Assembly (NCBI RefSeq): GCF_032362555.1
Contig: NC_083513.1
Span: 8,928,001 to 8,992,000, forward strand
Reading direction: 5' to 3'
Length of the DNA stretch: 64,000 bases
From: Amyelois transitella
Lineage: Eukaryota; Arthropoda; Insecta; Lepidoptera; Pyralidae
Both the position numbers and the translations under genes were made by a program. This document shows, in pieces, positions 11,061 to 22,565 of this stretch; position 1 is the stretch's first letter, and the number at the start of each line of letters is the position of its first letter. The notes below the pieces were generated by a model. It did not search any database. It was not told the origin of the DNA and worked only from the letters and a program-made list of their open reading frames with translations.

Positions 11061-11624
11061 ATTATCAAAATTGAATACTAGGAATCACTTATTGACGTCA
11101 CATCACTGAAATCTTAACTACTACCGCTTCCAAAAAGCATGTGTAGAAGAAGCGGCGGAACAAACTACACTGCAGCATTTTCATCGGACGTCAATTTACT
11201 TTATGATTTTCTTCTCTATCTGACCAGCATGAAATTTACTTGATGAATTTATACTTACATATTAAGTTATAAAGAGTTTATGTTTGTATCTTTGATTGTT
11301 TTTGTTCAGATCAGTAGGTGTTTTGGATTATCAAACAACTATCTTCTACGTGATTTGCTTGGAAACATATTATGTAAAATATGGCTTGTCATCATTGCGC
11401 AATATTTGAAATCTTTGTGGAGTTTCATTTTAAAGTTATAGGTGCTCGTTAGTTACATTTGGAAATACACTTATTTTATTGTATCCTTTATTTTTATTTA
11501 AACTTAATGCATGTAAAATGTGCAAGAGCTATGAGCTATGAGGCATGCATTCCCTGTCAGTCGAACCTTTGGACCAAATTGAGATGTATGTACGTACGTG
11601 AGATTTAATAGATTCATTCATTCA

Positions 11625-11790
11625 TCGTATTATCACGTCTATATCCCTTACATACTACTACTTCGTCTACCCTGCAAGGGATAAAGACGTGATTATAAGA
11701 TGTATGAATGAAACTATTAAATCGCACGTACACACATCTCCTCGCGAGGGATAAATATGTGACTATGTATATGTATGTAAGTATGTATGT
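11625..11790. mobile_element. Head-to-head SINE-like 3' ends
   Basis: A reverse end (TATCACGTCTATATCCCTTA) is joined at about 11650-11665 to a forward end (GTCTACCCTGCAAGGGATAA AGACGTGATTAT). A further forward end (GAGGGATAAATATGTGAC) with a TATG tail follows. Confidence 0.7.
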
Positions 11791-12293
11791 ATAATAAAAA
11801 AAGTTGGCAAGTCCTAGAACATATTGACAATCACTGTCTCTGAATGATGAAATAAATGTTATCTGATAGTTGACCCGACCTGACATACATAGATGTTCTA
11901 GCTATAATATTGATTTTGATGGTGGTCTTTCTAAAATATTTCTCTAAAACTCTAAACAGGCAACAAGAACACCAATTTAGAGGCTTTAGGATCTATATCC
12001 ACAGAAACAACTTATGAAAATTCATTTCTATAAAATTTTGTTAATTGTCAGTTCTGAGGCTTTGTTTGTTTCAGAATTTCACACCTCCAGCCCATGGCTA
12101 GTTGGATATAGGATTGATATTTCTATTTCCGGGTTAACGACTAACATAACGGCGAATATTGATTAAAAAGATAGCACAGTTTGCAAACCTAATACAGAAA
12201 ACCGAAAATATTTATTAACTGATATGAAACGCATAATCTTGTTTATTTATCACAAAAAAATGGTGACTCACGAAGATAAACTGTTACCAAGGT

Positions 12294-12300
12294 TATATAA
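12294..12300 (+). promoter_or_regulatory. GATA-TATA core promoter of gene C
   Basis: TATATAA lies about 70 nt before the gene C ATG, with AGATAAACTG about 20 nt upstream. Confidence 0.6.
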
Positions 12301-12366
12301 GAGGCCGCGTAGGTTTAAATTATTGTTAGTAGTTGTTCGTAGTAAGCCGGCAGTTGTTTTAGCAAA

Positions 12367-14733
12367 ATGGCCAAAAAATTATATTATTTCGACGTAAATG
12401 GACTTGGAGAAGGTATCAGGTATATATTCCATTACAGTGGACAGAAATTTGAAGACATAAGATATGATCATGGAAGTTGGCCAAACAACAAAGAAATTAA
12501 GGATGGTGAGTACTCAAAACTTGTGGTTTTTATACAATTTTATAATTTAATTTGATTTCAGATATCTTATTTACGAGTAAAATAAGTTTATTGAGTATTT
12601 TTTATTTATAAAACTGTCAATTGCTTCATGTTGCGCTTTCGATTTAAATATACGAAATATACAAAGAAGGATGCATTTAAAAACCTTTGTATCATGGAAT
12701 TGGTCCTTGCTAGTATACCCGTTCAGAAGCGGAGGTCAAATGGCAGTCGCTCTGTATAAAAGATACTATCCTAATCGAATCACCTTGACCATGTAGGTGA
12801 TTCGACTCTAAAGTAAAAACTTTCAAACTAATATTTTCTTTATTCTTAACAAGGCTTTTATAAAATTAAATAAGGCTCTTCTATTTAGTTCAATGACCTA
12901 TGTTAGAACAGTCTTTTCTCTGCGGTACATTTGGTCATTTGTAAATTAGTTCAACAACGAGTTCTCGTATTTTACATCACATGATAAATAACATGCAGAT
13001 TATTAACAGTAGTTCCATATTTCAGCACTTCCTTATGGACAACTTCCAATATACGAAGAAGGGGACCGCAGACTGAACCAGTCCATAGCAATCGCCCGCT
13101 ACATCGCCAGCCAGACCAACCTGCTGCCCTCCGACCCCTGGGAACAGGCTGTGTTGGACGCAGCCGTCTTGAACGTTAATGACTTTAGACTAAGTAAGTA
13201 GCAGTGCTTATTAAACTATTAAATCCAGTTGGTCAATGTTTGATCAAGTTCTTGCGACCGACTCCATACGTGAAAAATTGGCCAAGTATAAGGCCACGCT
13301 CACCTGTATGGTAAAATGAAGGGATTCTTATACTGACAGGTTGCTAACCCATCGACTAAAAAAAGAATACCAAGTGATACCTACTATCAAGTGACACTAA
13401 TCGTATTCTGCAGTGCCAGGAACCACACGTCATAATCTTAAAAACGTAACAATCGGCACGTAATATTATATTTGTTGACACATATATATATCAAATCTTA
13501 AATATATACGAGTATGTCCACATATTGATAAGTGATAAGACAATAAATATAGGACTCAATAGATAACTAATTGATGGATAAGAAATGACAATAATGATTT
13601 ATTATTCACTTAAGATATTTTTAGAACTATGACTAAAAATTATAGGATAGAAGATTTAGATAAATTGAAAATGGGTCTGATAGACTTGTATTCATAAATT
13701 TGGCCGTATAATCACAAAAAGTGAGATGCAATGTCTATTTTGACGGTTTCATTCAAGGGTGGTTTGATGTAGTGATTTAGGTTCATTATGTAAATAAATA
13801 AAAGAAAGGCGAATCGCGTCCCTCACCTTTTATAAAGTAAGCTTGACTTTTATTGCTTTATGTTTGATGAACTCAAATTTTTAATAAATAACAAATTTTC
13901 AGAAATGTATCCTTACTTAATGGAGTCCGATGAAGCTAAGAAGCAGCAGCTGAAGAAAGAATTCCTCACAGAAACAGTTGACTACTACCTGTCGAGATTC
14001 GAGAAAGAACTCAAGGCTAATAACGGATTTTTCGGGGGAAAGGTGAGGTTCATATGGTTTTATAGTGTAAAAAGCTCCTCTATTACTTAACTTGGTAGAC
14101 TGGAAGAGATTCCGTCATCCTATTCTATAATTCGAGAAGGAGCTTAAAGCTAATAGGTATTAGACTTTCTGGCGACAAAAGTATAAAAAACACAGTCTAA
14201 CTTATTAGAATTTTTAATTTTAATACAGTAATCATCGGAAAACTGATCGGAAAAAGTGGAAAGAGAGATATCGGCAAGTGGGTCGTAGGCCCAAAAGCAT
14301 AGCGAAAAAGAGTATAACGATGAGGAATAAGTGGCAATGATGAGGCAGAGATTCAATTTCTTTTGATAGCTGAGTCTGCATGGCATAGAAATTACGTTTG
14401 CGATACGATTACGTTGACGACCGTTGATTTCATGTCTCTCAATGTCAAATATAAGACCCATTTAAAAAAACTGACATTACTTTTAGAATTCGGACGAATT
14501 TTTTGATTTCTCCATACTACTTACTTTAGTTTAACTACTTACTTAATTTTATGTTTCAGCTAAGTTGGGCTGACTTCTACTTTGTTGGGATCTTAGAGAC
14601 AGTGAACTTAGTCACGGGAGAAGAGATTGAGAAGAATTACCCTACAATCGTGGCCCTGCTCAACAAGATCCGGTCTTTGCCTGGTGTCAAGGAATACATC
14701 GCCACTAGAAGGAAATACGTCTTTGGTTCTTAG
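12367..14733 (+). CDS. Gene C: sigma-class-like glutathione S-transferase
   Basis: Exons 12367-12505, 13026-13193, 13903-14042 and 14560-14733 (TAG stop), 206 residues; AATAAA at 14797-14802. The N-terminus is MAKKLYYFDVNGLGEGIRY with Tyr7 as the probable catalytic residue. Exon 1 is one codon longer than in most paralogues because the loop reads WPNNKEIKD instead of WPIKEVKD. Exon 2 contains PYGQLPIYEEGDRRLNQ and the shared QSIAIARYIASQTNLLPS core. Exon 3 reads YPYLMESDEAKKQQLKKEF and ends NNGFFGGK. Exon 4 is LSWADFYFVGILETVN and ends KYVFGS. Exon phases, donor and acceptor sites are all intact, so it should be functional. Confidence 0.95.
13278..13434 (-). mobile_element. SINE-like repeat with internal loss, intron 2 of gene C
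   Basis: Reverse copy with the TGACAGGTTGCTAACCCATC block and the head GTGCCAGGAACCACACG. The middle is shortened and the TATG tail is missing. Confidence 0.75.
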
Positions 14734-15077
14734 GCTTTCTATATCTTTAGCATCTATTTATTTAAATTTGTATATTTTAAAATGTTTACAAGGAGAAATA
14801 AATTTAAGACGATGATCTATTTCACGTATTGTTATTCCTCTCTCGATCATATCTATACCCTTCTGTTCTCTATTCAAAGTTAAAGATTTGATAAAAAAGC
14901 ATGTAAGTGGCCCATTGGAAAATTTCGGCATAAAAGAAACTTGATAAGATTGTATCATGGATATACATTCAGTTATATCTATAGGTAAGAGTGCGTACGA
15001 TATTTTCATTCGCCGTTATTAATATGCAACTCATAACACAGTCTTGGATACATGACTCCAATAGGATTTGGATATTT

Positions 15078-15220
15078 TAAAGCAATGGGCTGGTAACCAG
15101 TAAATATCTGGAACTGAAATTAACTATAAATCATTCAGCTGAACGTGGCGCTGGAATCAGTTTGAGGTAACCGGTTCTGTCTACCTGGTAAGGAATTGTT
15201 CCGTTATCTACGTATGTTTT
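15078..15220 (+). mobile_element. Decayed SINE-like repeat between genes C and D
   Basis: CAATGGGCTGGTAACCAG, CATTCAGCTGAACGTGGC and GTTCTGTCTACCTGGTAAGG. Confidence 0.6.
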
Positions 15221-15378
15221 TATTTAAAAATATGTTAAATCAATACGTTTACTTTCTTTGTTTCCAAATACCGTTAAAAAGGATAGAACAAAATAATCGA
15301 TTAGGTAATATCTTTTCTCATTGACCGATATTAAAAAAATATGATAATCATGATGACTTTACGAACCGATAACAAAGT

Positions 15379-15387
15379 TATATATAA
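15379..15387 (+). promoter_or_regulatory. GATA-TATA core promoter of gene D
   Basis: GATAACAAAGTTATATATAA followed by CGTGA; the TATA part lies 49-57 nt upstream of the gene D ATG. The same block recurs in front of gene E. Confidence 0.7.
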
Positions 15388-15435
15388 CGTGACATTATGA
15401 TTCTTTATTTAGTATGTCGGTAGCAGTTATACGAA

Positions 15436-17207
15436 ATGTCAAGAAAATTGTATTACTTTGAGCTAAATGGCCTTGCAGAATCCATTAGGTACATGTTGCA
15501 TTATAGTGGGCTTACATTTGAAGACATAAGATATGACGCAAAAAGTTGGCCCATTAAGGAAGTTAAAGATTGTAAGTATTTTACTAACTCGTGGTTTATA
15601 TTGTACCAAAAAGTAAATTTATGATTTAAATTACTTCTAGTAGGTTAAGTTATGTCGTGTTTTAAGTTATCTACGTCCAACATAGAGTTGGCGTCAGCAC
15701 CGCTAAATGGAGATCTAGTCTAACTACTTATGCTTTCTGAAGAAATTATTGATAAGTCGGACGATTCATTAGATTACAAGCTTGCTTGAAATACTTAGGA
15801 ACCTGTCCGAAACTGCAATGGGAATTTTGGGATTTTTTGGATATTTATAATTATTTCAAGTGTAATAACACTTGAAATAATTATAAAATACTTTAAAGAT
15901 TTCTATGTTGAAAAACCTCCATGAAGAATTTAATATCATGGGTACCAAATGTAAATTGTCTAAACATAACTTCAACATACAGAACTTTTAAACGTTGCAG
16001 CTCTTCCATACGGAGTTCTCCCTGTATACGAAGAAGGCGGCCGCAGACTGAACCAGTCCATAGCAATCGCCCGCTACATCGCCAGCCAGACCAACCTGCT
16101 GCCCTCCGACCCCTGGGAACAAGCCGTGTTGGACGCAGCCGTCTTAAATATTAACGATTTCCGCTTAAGTGAGTGTACATACATATAGTCACGTCTATAT
16201 TCCATGCGGGGTAAAAAGAACCAACAGTCTAGTGACAGTTTGCTAGCCCATCCGAAGTTTATAAGTCCCTTAGTCGCCGTATACAACCATACCATATCCA
16301 TGGGAAAGCTATGGAGTGGTTCTTTTCTATGGTTCTGGAAACCACACTGCAGCAAAATACTTGAAGAGTAAAAAAATAACTTGTGTGAAATACCTTCAGA
16401 AACAGTAAACCACAAATTGAACTTTTATTATTTAGATGGTAATTTCGCTTAGTCTCTTGTTGCAATTATGTTGCATTCCTCCAGATGGACGTAATTAATA
16501 GCTATTACACGAGAGATGACTAGTAATTGATTAGTTACTCGAAATGATTGAGATAGGCAAAAAGATAAATTTGTCCCTTTTTTATAACTTTTCCAGAAGT
16601 GCGAGCTTTTATAATGGAAACAGATAAAGTCAAGAAAGAGCAGATGAAAGCAGAACTCTTAACAGAAACAGTTGACTTCTACTTGTCAAGAATCGAAAAT
16701 GAATTGAAGGCTAACAATGGATTTTTTGGTGGAAAAGTACGCTTACTTCCTTACGGTCACGCCTATATGAATTACAATAAAACTACCACCGTTATTCTTG
16801 CTCTCTTTTGCTATTTATTAAAATAAAGAAAATATTATCTCTTTATTTATAAGAGCTGAGATCATTTGCCACAAATAACTACGTTTCAAATTGTAGTTCG
16901 AAGAAATTATTGCTTGCTTAATAATTTGTTTCTGCTTTATATTGCGCCATTTTTAAATTATTTGCATTATTAAGCTGTTGTAACTTATCTCATTCTGTTG
17001 CATCATCCTATGATTTTTTTGTTTCAGTTGACGTGGGCTGACTTCTATTTCATTGGAATCATTGAGACCACAAATGTTTTCATCGGTATCGAGATTGAGA
17101 AGACATATCCTACCATTGTCTCTCTATTTAACATAATCCGATCATTACCCGGAGTCAAAGAATACATTGCTGCTAGGAAACCATATGTTGATAATACTAT
17201 TCAATAA
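15436..17207 (+). CDS. Gene D: sigma-class-like glutathione S-transferase
   Basis: Exons 15436-15571, 16001-16168, 16597-16736 and 17028-17207 (TAA), 207 residues. An AATAAA overlaps the stop codon at 17203-17208. The N-terminus is MSRKLYYFELNGLAESIRY with Tyr7. Exon 2 has PYGVLPVYEEGGRRLNQ, so the residue after PYG is Val rather than the usual Gln, then the common QSIAIARYIASQTNLLPS core. Exon 3 reads VRAFIMETDKVKKEQMK and TVDFYLSRIENELKANNG. Exon 4 is LTWADFYFIGIIETTNVF and has the longest tail of the array, PYVDNTIQ. The exon 3 donor is GTACGC, weaker than the GTAAGT or GTGAGG of the paralogues, so exon skipping or retention at this site is possible. Otherwise intact. Confidence 0.94.
15844..15887. 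repeat. Perfect 20-bp hairpin with a 4-nt loop, intron 1 of gene D
   Basis: TTTATAATTATTTCAAGTGT at 15844-15863 and its exact complement at 15868-15887. Confidence 0.9.
16176..16352 (-). mobile_element. SINE-like repeat with internal deletion, intron 2 of gene D
   Basis: It starts only 7 bp after the exon 2 donor with CATATAGTCACGTCTATATT and ends in the head GGAAACCACACTGCAG. The central part between the TAGACAGAGCC and GACAGTTTGCTAGCC blocks is missing. Confidence 0.85.
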
Positions 17208-18611
17208 ATATTTATATTTTAAAGTAAAAATTGCATTGTTACTTAACAAACACTATTTTTTACCATCAAATCAACTCATTATCAAACTTTCGCAATTGAT
17301 TTTGATATGATTTGGTTATAAAGTTGAGTTATTTTGCCCTGATTCCAAAATTCTGATAGTGAATCCGTTTTATTTGAAATATTTTCTATTTCATTCTTGT
17401 CCCCCGTTTCCACGGAAACAAAATGCAATACAGAAGAGCAGAAGTAATAATAATCTGTTTGAGAGATTAGACCTGATTAACTCCCCAAATCTGATACCCT
17501 AGTGCATCCGTTTTATTTTTAAGAATGAAAAATTAAATATTGCATTCTGGTCTGATCCCTGGGCATATTTCTAGTATAGGCTAGTGCCTAGGAAATATTT
17601 ACATTGAATATTTCATCCTCACTAGATTGGTTGGTTCAGCAGTGGTTGTTTCTGCAATCGGGCTGCTGGTAGGTAAGAGAGAGCAAGCAAGCGAGAGAAA
17701 GAGAGAAAAATAAATAATAAAACTCGTCGATGCTATATTATTTGGAGTAATTTCTATAACAAACTCCTTATTCGATCTCTATAATGAACTTAATGCATTG
17801 TTTACATGATAAAATGTTTTCTATTCGTGTATAATGTATGTGTATTTAAAAAGCATGAGTGTGCGAGTTGAAGTATGATATAATGTAAATACATTAGATT
17901 GCTAATGGAGAGATAAGAGTAAAAGCTACTACTAAGATAAAGGGTAAATTAAGCAATAGATCTGTTAAAATCCACAGTTTTTAGACTTGCAAAAAGGGCA
18001 TAGGTAATTCCTAACGAGAACTGTGAAATGCCACACGGAATAATACGGAAACTTTGGACGATATTTATTTCCAAAGTTATTATATGCCGTGAGGTTCCTG
18101 GCACCAATAGAAAAAAGAATAGAACCACTCCATTTTTTTCCCATGGATGTCGTAAACGGCGAATAAGGACAAGGATTCTTCTTTTAGACGATGGGTTAGT
18201 AACCTGTCACTATATTAATCTCAATTCTATCATTAAGCCAAACAGCTGAACGTGTTCTATCAGTCTTTACAAGACTGTTGGCTCTGTCTACCCCACAAGG
18301 GATAAAGACGTCATTATATGTATTTAGTTTGTTCCGCCGCTTCTTCGATTCATGCGCTTTGGAAGCGGTAGTAAATATATTACATTTAAGAAATGTGACG
18401 ACAATAAGTGACACATTGTATCAATTTTTTTTTGAAAATAAATTTATTCTATTCTATAAAAGTAACTTTACACATATTTTGAAAGAGGTGATTCCTATTA
18501 CGATGATTTTAGTATGACAGCCAAATGAAATCCATTGCGTCAATGACTATACCTTTACTAAAAGACTTCAGTGATAGTTTTTCTATGTAGTATATTTACT
18601 CTATTCACTAA
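17208..18611. other. Intergenic between genes D and E
   Basis: One SINE-like copy, a GA-rich run (GAGAGAAAGAGAGAAAAA) near 17690 and low-complexity DNA. No gene seen. Confidence 0.6.
18084..18326 (+). mobile_element. SINE-like repeat, near full length, between genes D and E
   Basis: Runs from TGCCGTGAGGTTCCTGGCA to GATAAAGACGTCATTATATG. The tail is reduced to one unit. Confidence 0.85.
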
Positions 18612-18647
18612 TCGATTATCAGAAGCTGATAGCAAAGTTATATATAA
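18612..18647 (+). promoter_or_regulatory. GATA-TATA core promoter of gene E
   Basis: TCGATTATC at 18612-18620, then GATAGCAAAG leading into TATATATAA at 18639-18647, 50-58 nt before the ATG. GATAnCAAAG-TATATATAACGTGA is nearly identical to gene D, and the TCGATTATC box recurs before the F exon. Confidence 0.7.
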
Positions 18648-18696
18648 CGTGAAATTCTGGGACTCTGTTGTGTATAAGAGTGGAAGTGTTGTGAAA

Positions 18697-20692
18697 ATGT
18701 TAAGAAAATTACATTACTTTCATCTAAATGGACTGGCCGAGTCCAGTAGATATATGTTGCATTATGCTGGATTGGAATTTCAAGACATAAGATATGACAT
18801 GGCAACGTGGCCTATTAAGAAAATCAAAGATTGTAAGTAATTTTGACAACCTCGCATGAAGAATGTTATGAATGTGCGTATATAGCGAAAGAAGTATGCA
18901 TTTTTTGTTTGAATACTAAGTTGAAAAGGGTAGGTACTCTTTTTAACGATGCGATTTGAACCTAATTATGATGATGGGAGACACAATTTTTCGTGGTAAT
19001 CAAAATAAAATGCAAATATTTCTAATAACACAATAGCTATTAATAGAAGTGAAGAATAGCTCCTCAATTCATCAAAATTAGCTCGCGAATATGAATAAAA
19101 ACATTAAAAAAAATATATATAAACATAACAATTGTACGTATTCATATATTTTTAAATGTTTACTTTAGCACTCCCCTACGGCCAATTACCAGTTTACGAA
19201 GAAGGGGACCGCAGACTGAACCAGTCCATAGCAATCGCCCGCTACATCGCCAGCCAGACTAACCTGCTGCCCTCCGACCCCTGGGAACAGGCTGTGTTGG
19301 ACGCAGCCGTCTTGAATATTAACGATTATCGGTCCAGTAAGTGTAACATTAAACATACATCACCCTTTGTCTTCATCCGACACTTAAACGACGAATTATT
19401 TCAATTAATTGCATAGCATCAGGTCAAGAGAATACGCATGAAAAGAGTTATGAATGTGGATGAAGCGAAAGAAGTATGCAGGGATCGTGGTAAGTAAAAA
19501 GATGTTTTTGCCTGCATGTTGCCCAAAATGGAACATCAGAAAATCATTCCCTTTTTCTGGTGTTCTTGTAAACAAGATATTGGACAATGATGACAAAACA
19601 AGAGAAGATAAATTGGGTGAACAATTCCAGAGCCACATGCTACTATAAAAGCCAAACTAAGTTATCCTAGCACACTAGAGGTATATCTGCTCCTAGATAT
19701 CCTCCTCCGCTCCTATATCCTCGATCAAATTCCTAGAGACTAATCAACATATGGGAACTAATCAACATATGAGAAACATATGTTGATTAGTCTCTAGGAA
19801 TTTGATCTAAGACCCCAACAGTAACAGTCCGTACCACTATAAAGGACAACCCTACTATTTCATTCATAACTTCGTGTATTTTGTAAATTATTTCAGAGGT
19901 CCGAGAATATTATTTTAACTGGATTTTAGAAACAGATCCAGTTAGGAAAGAACAGCTTGGAAATGGAAAAGACGAATTTGAATCAGAAACTAATGAATTC
20001 TACCTGTCAAGATTCGAGAAAGAACTGAAAGCTAACAAAGGATACTTTGGTGGTAAAGTATGTAATTTTTTATACGAATTCACAATAATTTGTCATAGTG
20101 TTTAGTACAGATATGAAATATGTAAAAGGCTTAAGACATCTTACCTTTAACTACTCTTACAAATGTATGTTTTTAATTGACTACTTTAAACTTAAATCTA
20201 AATTGTAATCTATATGAAATTGACTTGGTGTAGGTATGTCTGTGTCATTTCAAATCTATTAGTGTACGCTAGGATTGTGCCTTTTATTATTACACGTACT
20301 TGGGTGACCGAGCGGTGCTAAGCAGACGTCAGAAAAACCATAAAAAATAGTTAAATCCAAAAACTATCAAAAATCACCAAAAAGCTTAGAAAACCCATGA
20401 AAAATTAGCAATACCTATTGTGAAATAAAAACCGCTTCTAACCGATATTTTCGTAATTCAGCCAAATAATTCCCATAACTTGATCCACAAAAATTTTATA
20501 CATACCAAATGAGTTTTTCCCTTACAGTTATCCTGGGCAGACTTCTACCTCGTTGGATGTATTGAGACTGCAAACCTTTTCGCTGGATATGAGATCGAGG
20601 AGATGTACCCTAATATCAGGGCTTTGGTGAAAACAATCCGATCACTACCTGGTGTCAAGGAATATATTGCTACTAGAAAACCTTACATATGA
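18697..20692 (+). CDS. Gene E: sigma-class-like glutathione S-transferase with enlarged exon 3
   Basis: Exons 18697-18832, 19169-19336, 19897-20057 and 20528-20692 (TGA), 209 residues; AATAAA at 20762-20767. The N-terminus is MLRKLHYFHLNGLAESSRY with Tyr7. Exon 2 carries PYGQLPVYEEGDRRLNQ and the shared core. Exon 3 is 161 nt instead of 140: about four extra residues near VREYYFNWILETD and about three near EQLGNGKDEFESET, so the helix 4-5 region is longer and lacks the usual KKEFLTETVDYYL. The frame is kept. Exon 4 is LSWADFYLVGCIETANLF and ends IATRKPYI. An in-frame ATG also lies upstream, but it sits before the TATA box and is not used. Confidence 0.94.
19420..19500 (+). mobile_element. Fragment of the LINE-like 3'-tail repeat, intron 2 of gene E
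   Basis: Contains GTCAAGAGAATACGCATGAA, AGAGTTATGAATGTGGATGA and AGCGAAAGAAGTATGCAG, matching the coding-like segment MKRVMNVDEAKEVC seen in full at about 35.4 kb. Confidence 0.75.
19723..19807. repeat. Perfect 31-bp hairpin, intron 2 of gene E
   Basis: Arms 19723-19753 and 19777-19807 (starting GATCAAATTCCTAGAGACTA) are exact complements; the loop repeats ACTAATCAACATATG directly. Confidence 0.92.
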
Positions 20693-21110
20693 TACTTATT
20701 CGTTGTTAATATAAGCACTTATATTGGAATAATATGATGATAATGATTATGACTATTCAAAAATAAATAAGTAATTTAAATTAACTGCGTTTTGTTTACT
20801 GTATGTTAAATTGCGCAACATATGGTATGTATTATCATGATTTCCCTTTACAAAGCAGGCGGTGCCTAATTTTAAAAAGATTGAAAATACGCGTTCAGGT
20901 TATTGCTTGCGTATTTTTTTCAAATAATTCAAACATAATATCAAATTATACATTAAAGTTAAAAAAAATGCATTACAGTAAAAAAAAAATAGGGCATTAT
21001 CAACATAGACGCTGCAAATACGAAAGTACAATACAGGACCCGACATGCCCTTCACAATTTTCTGATTATATGAAGCTTTGCTGTATTAATGTATTTCCTG
21101 TACTCTCGAA

Positions 21111-21149
21111 TCGATTATCATAATCTGATAATGAAAGGCTATATATAAA
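21111..21149 (+). promoter_or_regulatory. GATA-TATA core promoter in front of orphan exon F
   Basis: TCGATTATC at 21111-21119, CTGATAATGAAAGG and then TATATATAAA at 21140-21149, followed by CGTGAAATTTGG. It matches the gene E promoter closely and lies 50-59 nt before the exon F ATG. Confidence 0.65.
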
Positions 21150-21198
21150 CGTGAAATTTGGAAGAGTTATTTTATATGCGAACCGAAGTGGTATAGAA

Positions 21199-21334
21199 AT
21201 GTTTAGAAAATTACACTTCTTTGAATTGAACGGGCTGGCAGAATCGATTAGATACATGTTATTTTACAGTGGTCTTGAATTTGAAGACATAAGGCATGAT
21301 ATGAAAACGTGGCCATTTCAGGAAATCAAAGACT
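21199..21334 (+). CDS. Exon F: orphan or alternative GST first exon
   Basis: A 136-nt first exon with an intact ATG and a GTAAGT donor in phase 1. It encodes MFRKLHFFELNGLAES and ends EFEDIRHDMKTWPFQEIKD. The catalytic Tyr is Phe (residue 7, codon TTC). No matching plus-strand exon 2 occurs before gene H: the DNA in between holds the complete reverse-strand gene G. Two readings fit. F may be a leftover of a copy broken when G was placed here. Or it may be an alternative first exon that splices to H exon 2 at 27844 (the phases match and give Ser at the junction). The intact promoter, ATG and donor argue that it may still be transcribed. Confidence 0.75.
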
Positions 21335-21381
21335 GTAAGTACCTAATTAAGTAACAGAATGCTATAAAAAAAACTACATGC

Positions 21382-21622
21382 ACATACATATATGGTCACG
21401 TCTATATCCCTTGCGGAGTAGACAGAGCCAACAGTGTTGAAAAGACTGGATAGGCTACGTTCAGCTGATAGAATTGAGCTTTAAATAGTGTCAGCTTGCT
21501 AGCGCATCGTCTATAAAAGGATCGCATTTTATAAGCCTATCCATTAGTCGCCTTGTACGACATCCATGAGAAGGAGATGGAGTGGTCCTTTTTTTGTATT
21601 GGTTCCGGGAACCACACGGCAT
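21382..21622 (-). mobile_element. SINE-like repeat, near full length, just after exon F
   Basis: Reverse copy from CATACATATATGGTCACGTC to GGGAACCACACGGCA. Confidence 0.9.
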
Positions 21623-21669
21623 ATCTTTAAGAGAATTACAACTTTTCGTTTCGGACCCAGCCCATGCCA

Positions 21670-21740
21670 CGTCGTTTTTATCGCGCGAAACTATTGCTAT
21701 CCCGTTTCACGTCATAATAAAAAGCGAAACAGTGATAGTA
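21670..21740 (-). repeat. Copy 1 of a short GC-rich repeat shared with 43.6 kb
   Basis: GTTTTTATCGCGCGAAAC, CTATCCCGTTTCACGTC and AAAAAGCGAAAC appear in the same order, on the opposite strand, at 43603-43685. Confidence 0.6.
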
Positions 21741-22306
21741 TTTTTTTTTAAAATAAAAACAGCCAATTGTAGACTACAAGAAAACCGTATATATAAAATA
21801 TTTTTATCAATATCAATGCATATATAGCTAAGGCTTCTTAAATATGTACCGAAAGGTGTTTTTAAATTAACAATGCTATGGCTAGAATATGTCGCATCGA
21901 GAAAGAGTTTCGCGGGTTTAATTTTCACAATACTTTCGCTGTCTGTCTTAAGTAAGTCCTTTTCAACTAATGGGGAGAAGTAAGATTTCCAGGTCTAAAA
22001 CTTTGTCAAAATTATTATTAGGAATCTAAAACTGGATGACGTTGATTAAATTTTTCTGTAAATTCTGTCATATAGCTTAACTATGATTTGGAAGGTGCTA
22101 GATTGAATCACAAATCAGATGGAAATGATCATGAGCCTGATTTGCCAGGTCAAATGGGCTCTTGGGAGCTTTATCTTCAAAGGTCGCAAAGTGGTTTTGT
22201 TTAGAGTGTTCTCTCTGTCCTCATAAATAGTTATATACGAATATGCTCATTAATCATTACTTATGTATATGTATGGTTTGTATAATTGTAAGTCGAACAA
22301 ACATGA

Positions 22307-22413
22307 TACATATAATCACATCGCCAGGGTATACAGAGCCAGCGGTCTTAAAAAAATCACGTCATAAAATTGGCATTTAAATAGTGATGGGTTGTTGGCG
22401 CATTACCTAAAAG
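22307..22413 (-). mobile_element. SINE-like repeat fragment downstream of gene G
   Basis: ATAATCACATCGCCAGGGTA, ACAGAGCCAGCGGTCTTAAA and AAATAGTGATGGGTTGTTGG. Confidence 0.7.
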
Positions 22414-22565
22414 AACATAATGACATGAATATTGATAATTAGAAACTATTTAGTACATAAGGATATAAAAAAAAATGTTCTGTTTTTCGTGAAAAATATA
22501 TTTGTAGTTATTTGTAGTGTTCTATTTTGAGATCTTCAAAGTAGAAATACAGAATAGGATGCTAG

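Larger units (their letters stand above)
10783..12293. other. Intergenic between genes B and C
   Basis: SINE-like pieces and unremarkable AT-rich DNA, including GAAGCGGCGGAACAAACTAC near 11150, which recurs in reverse near 18330 and in part near 32020. Confidence 0.6.
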
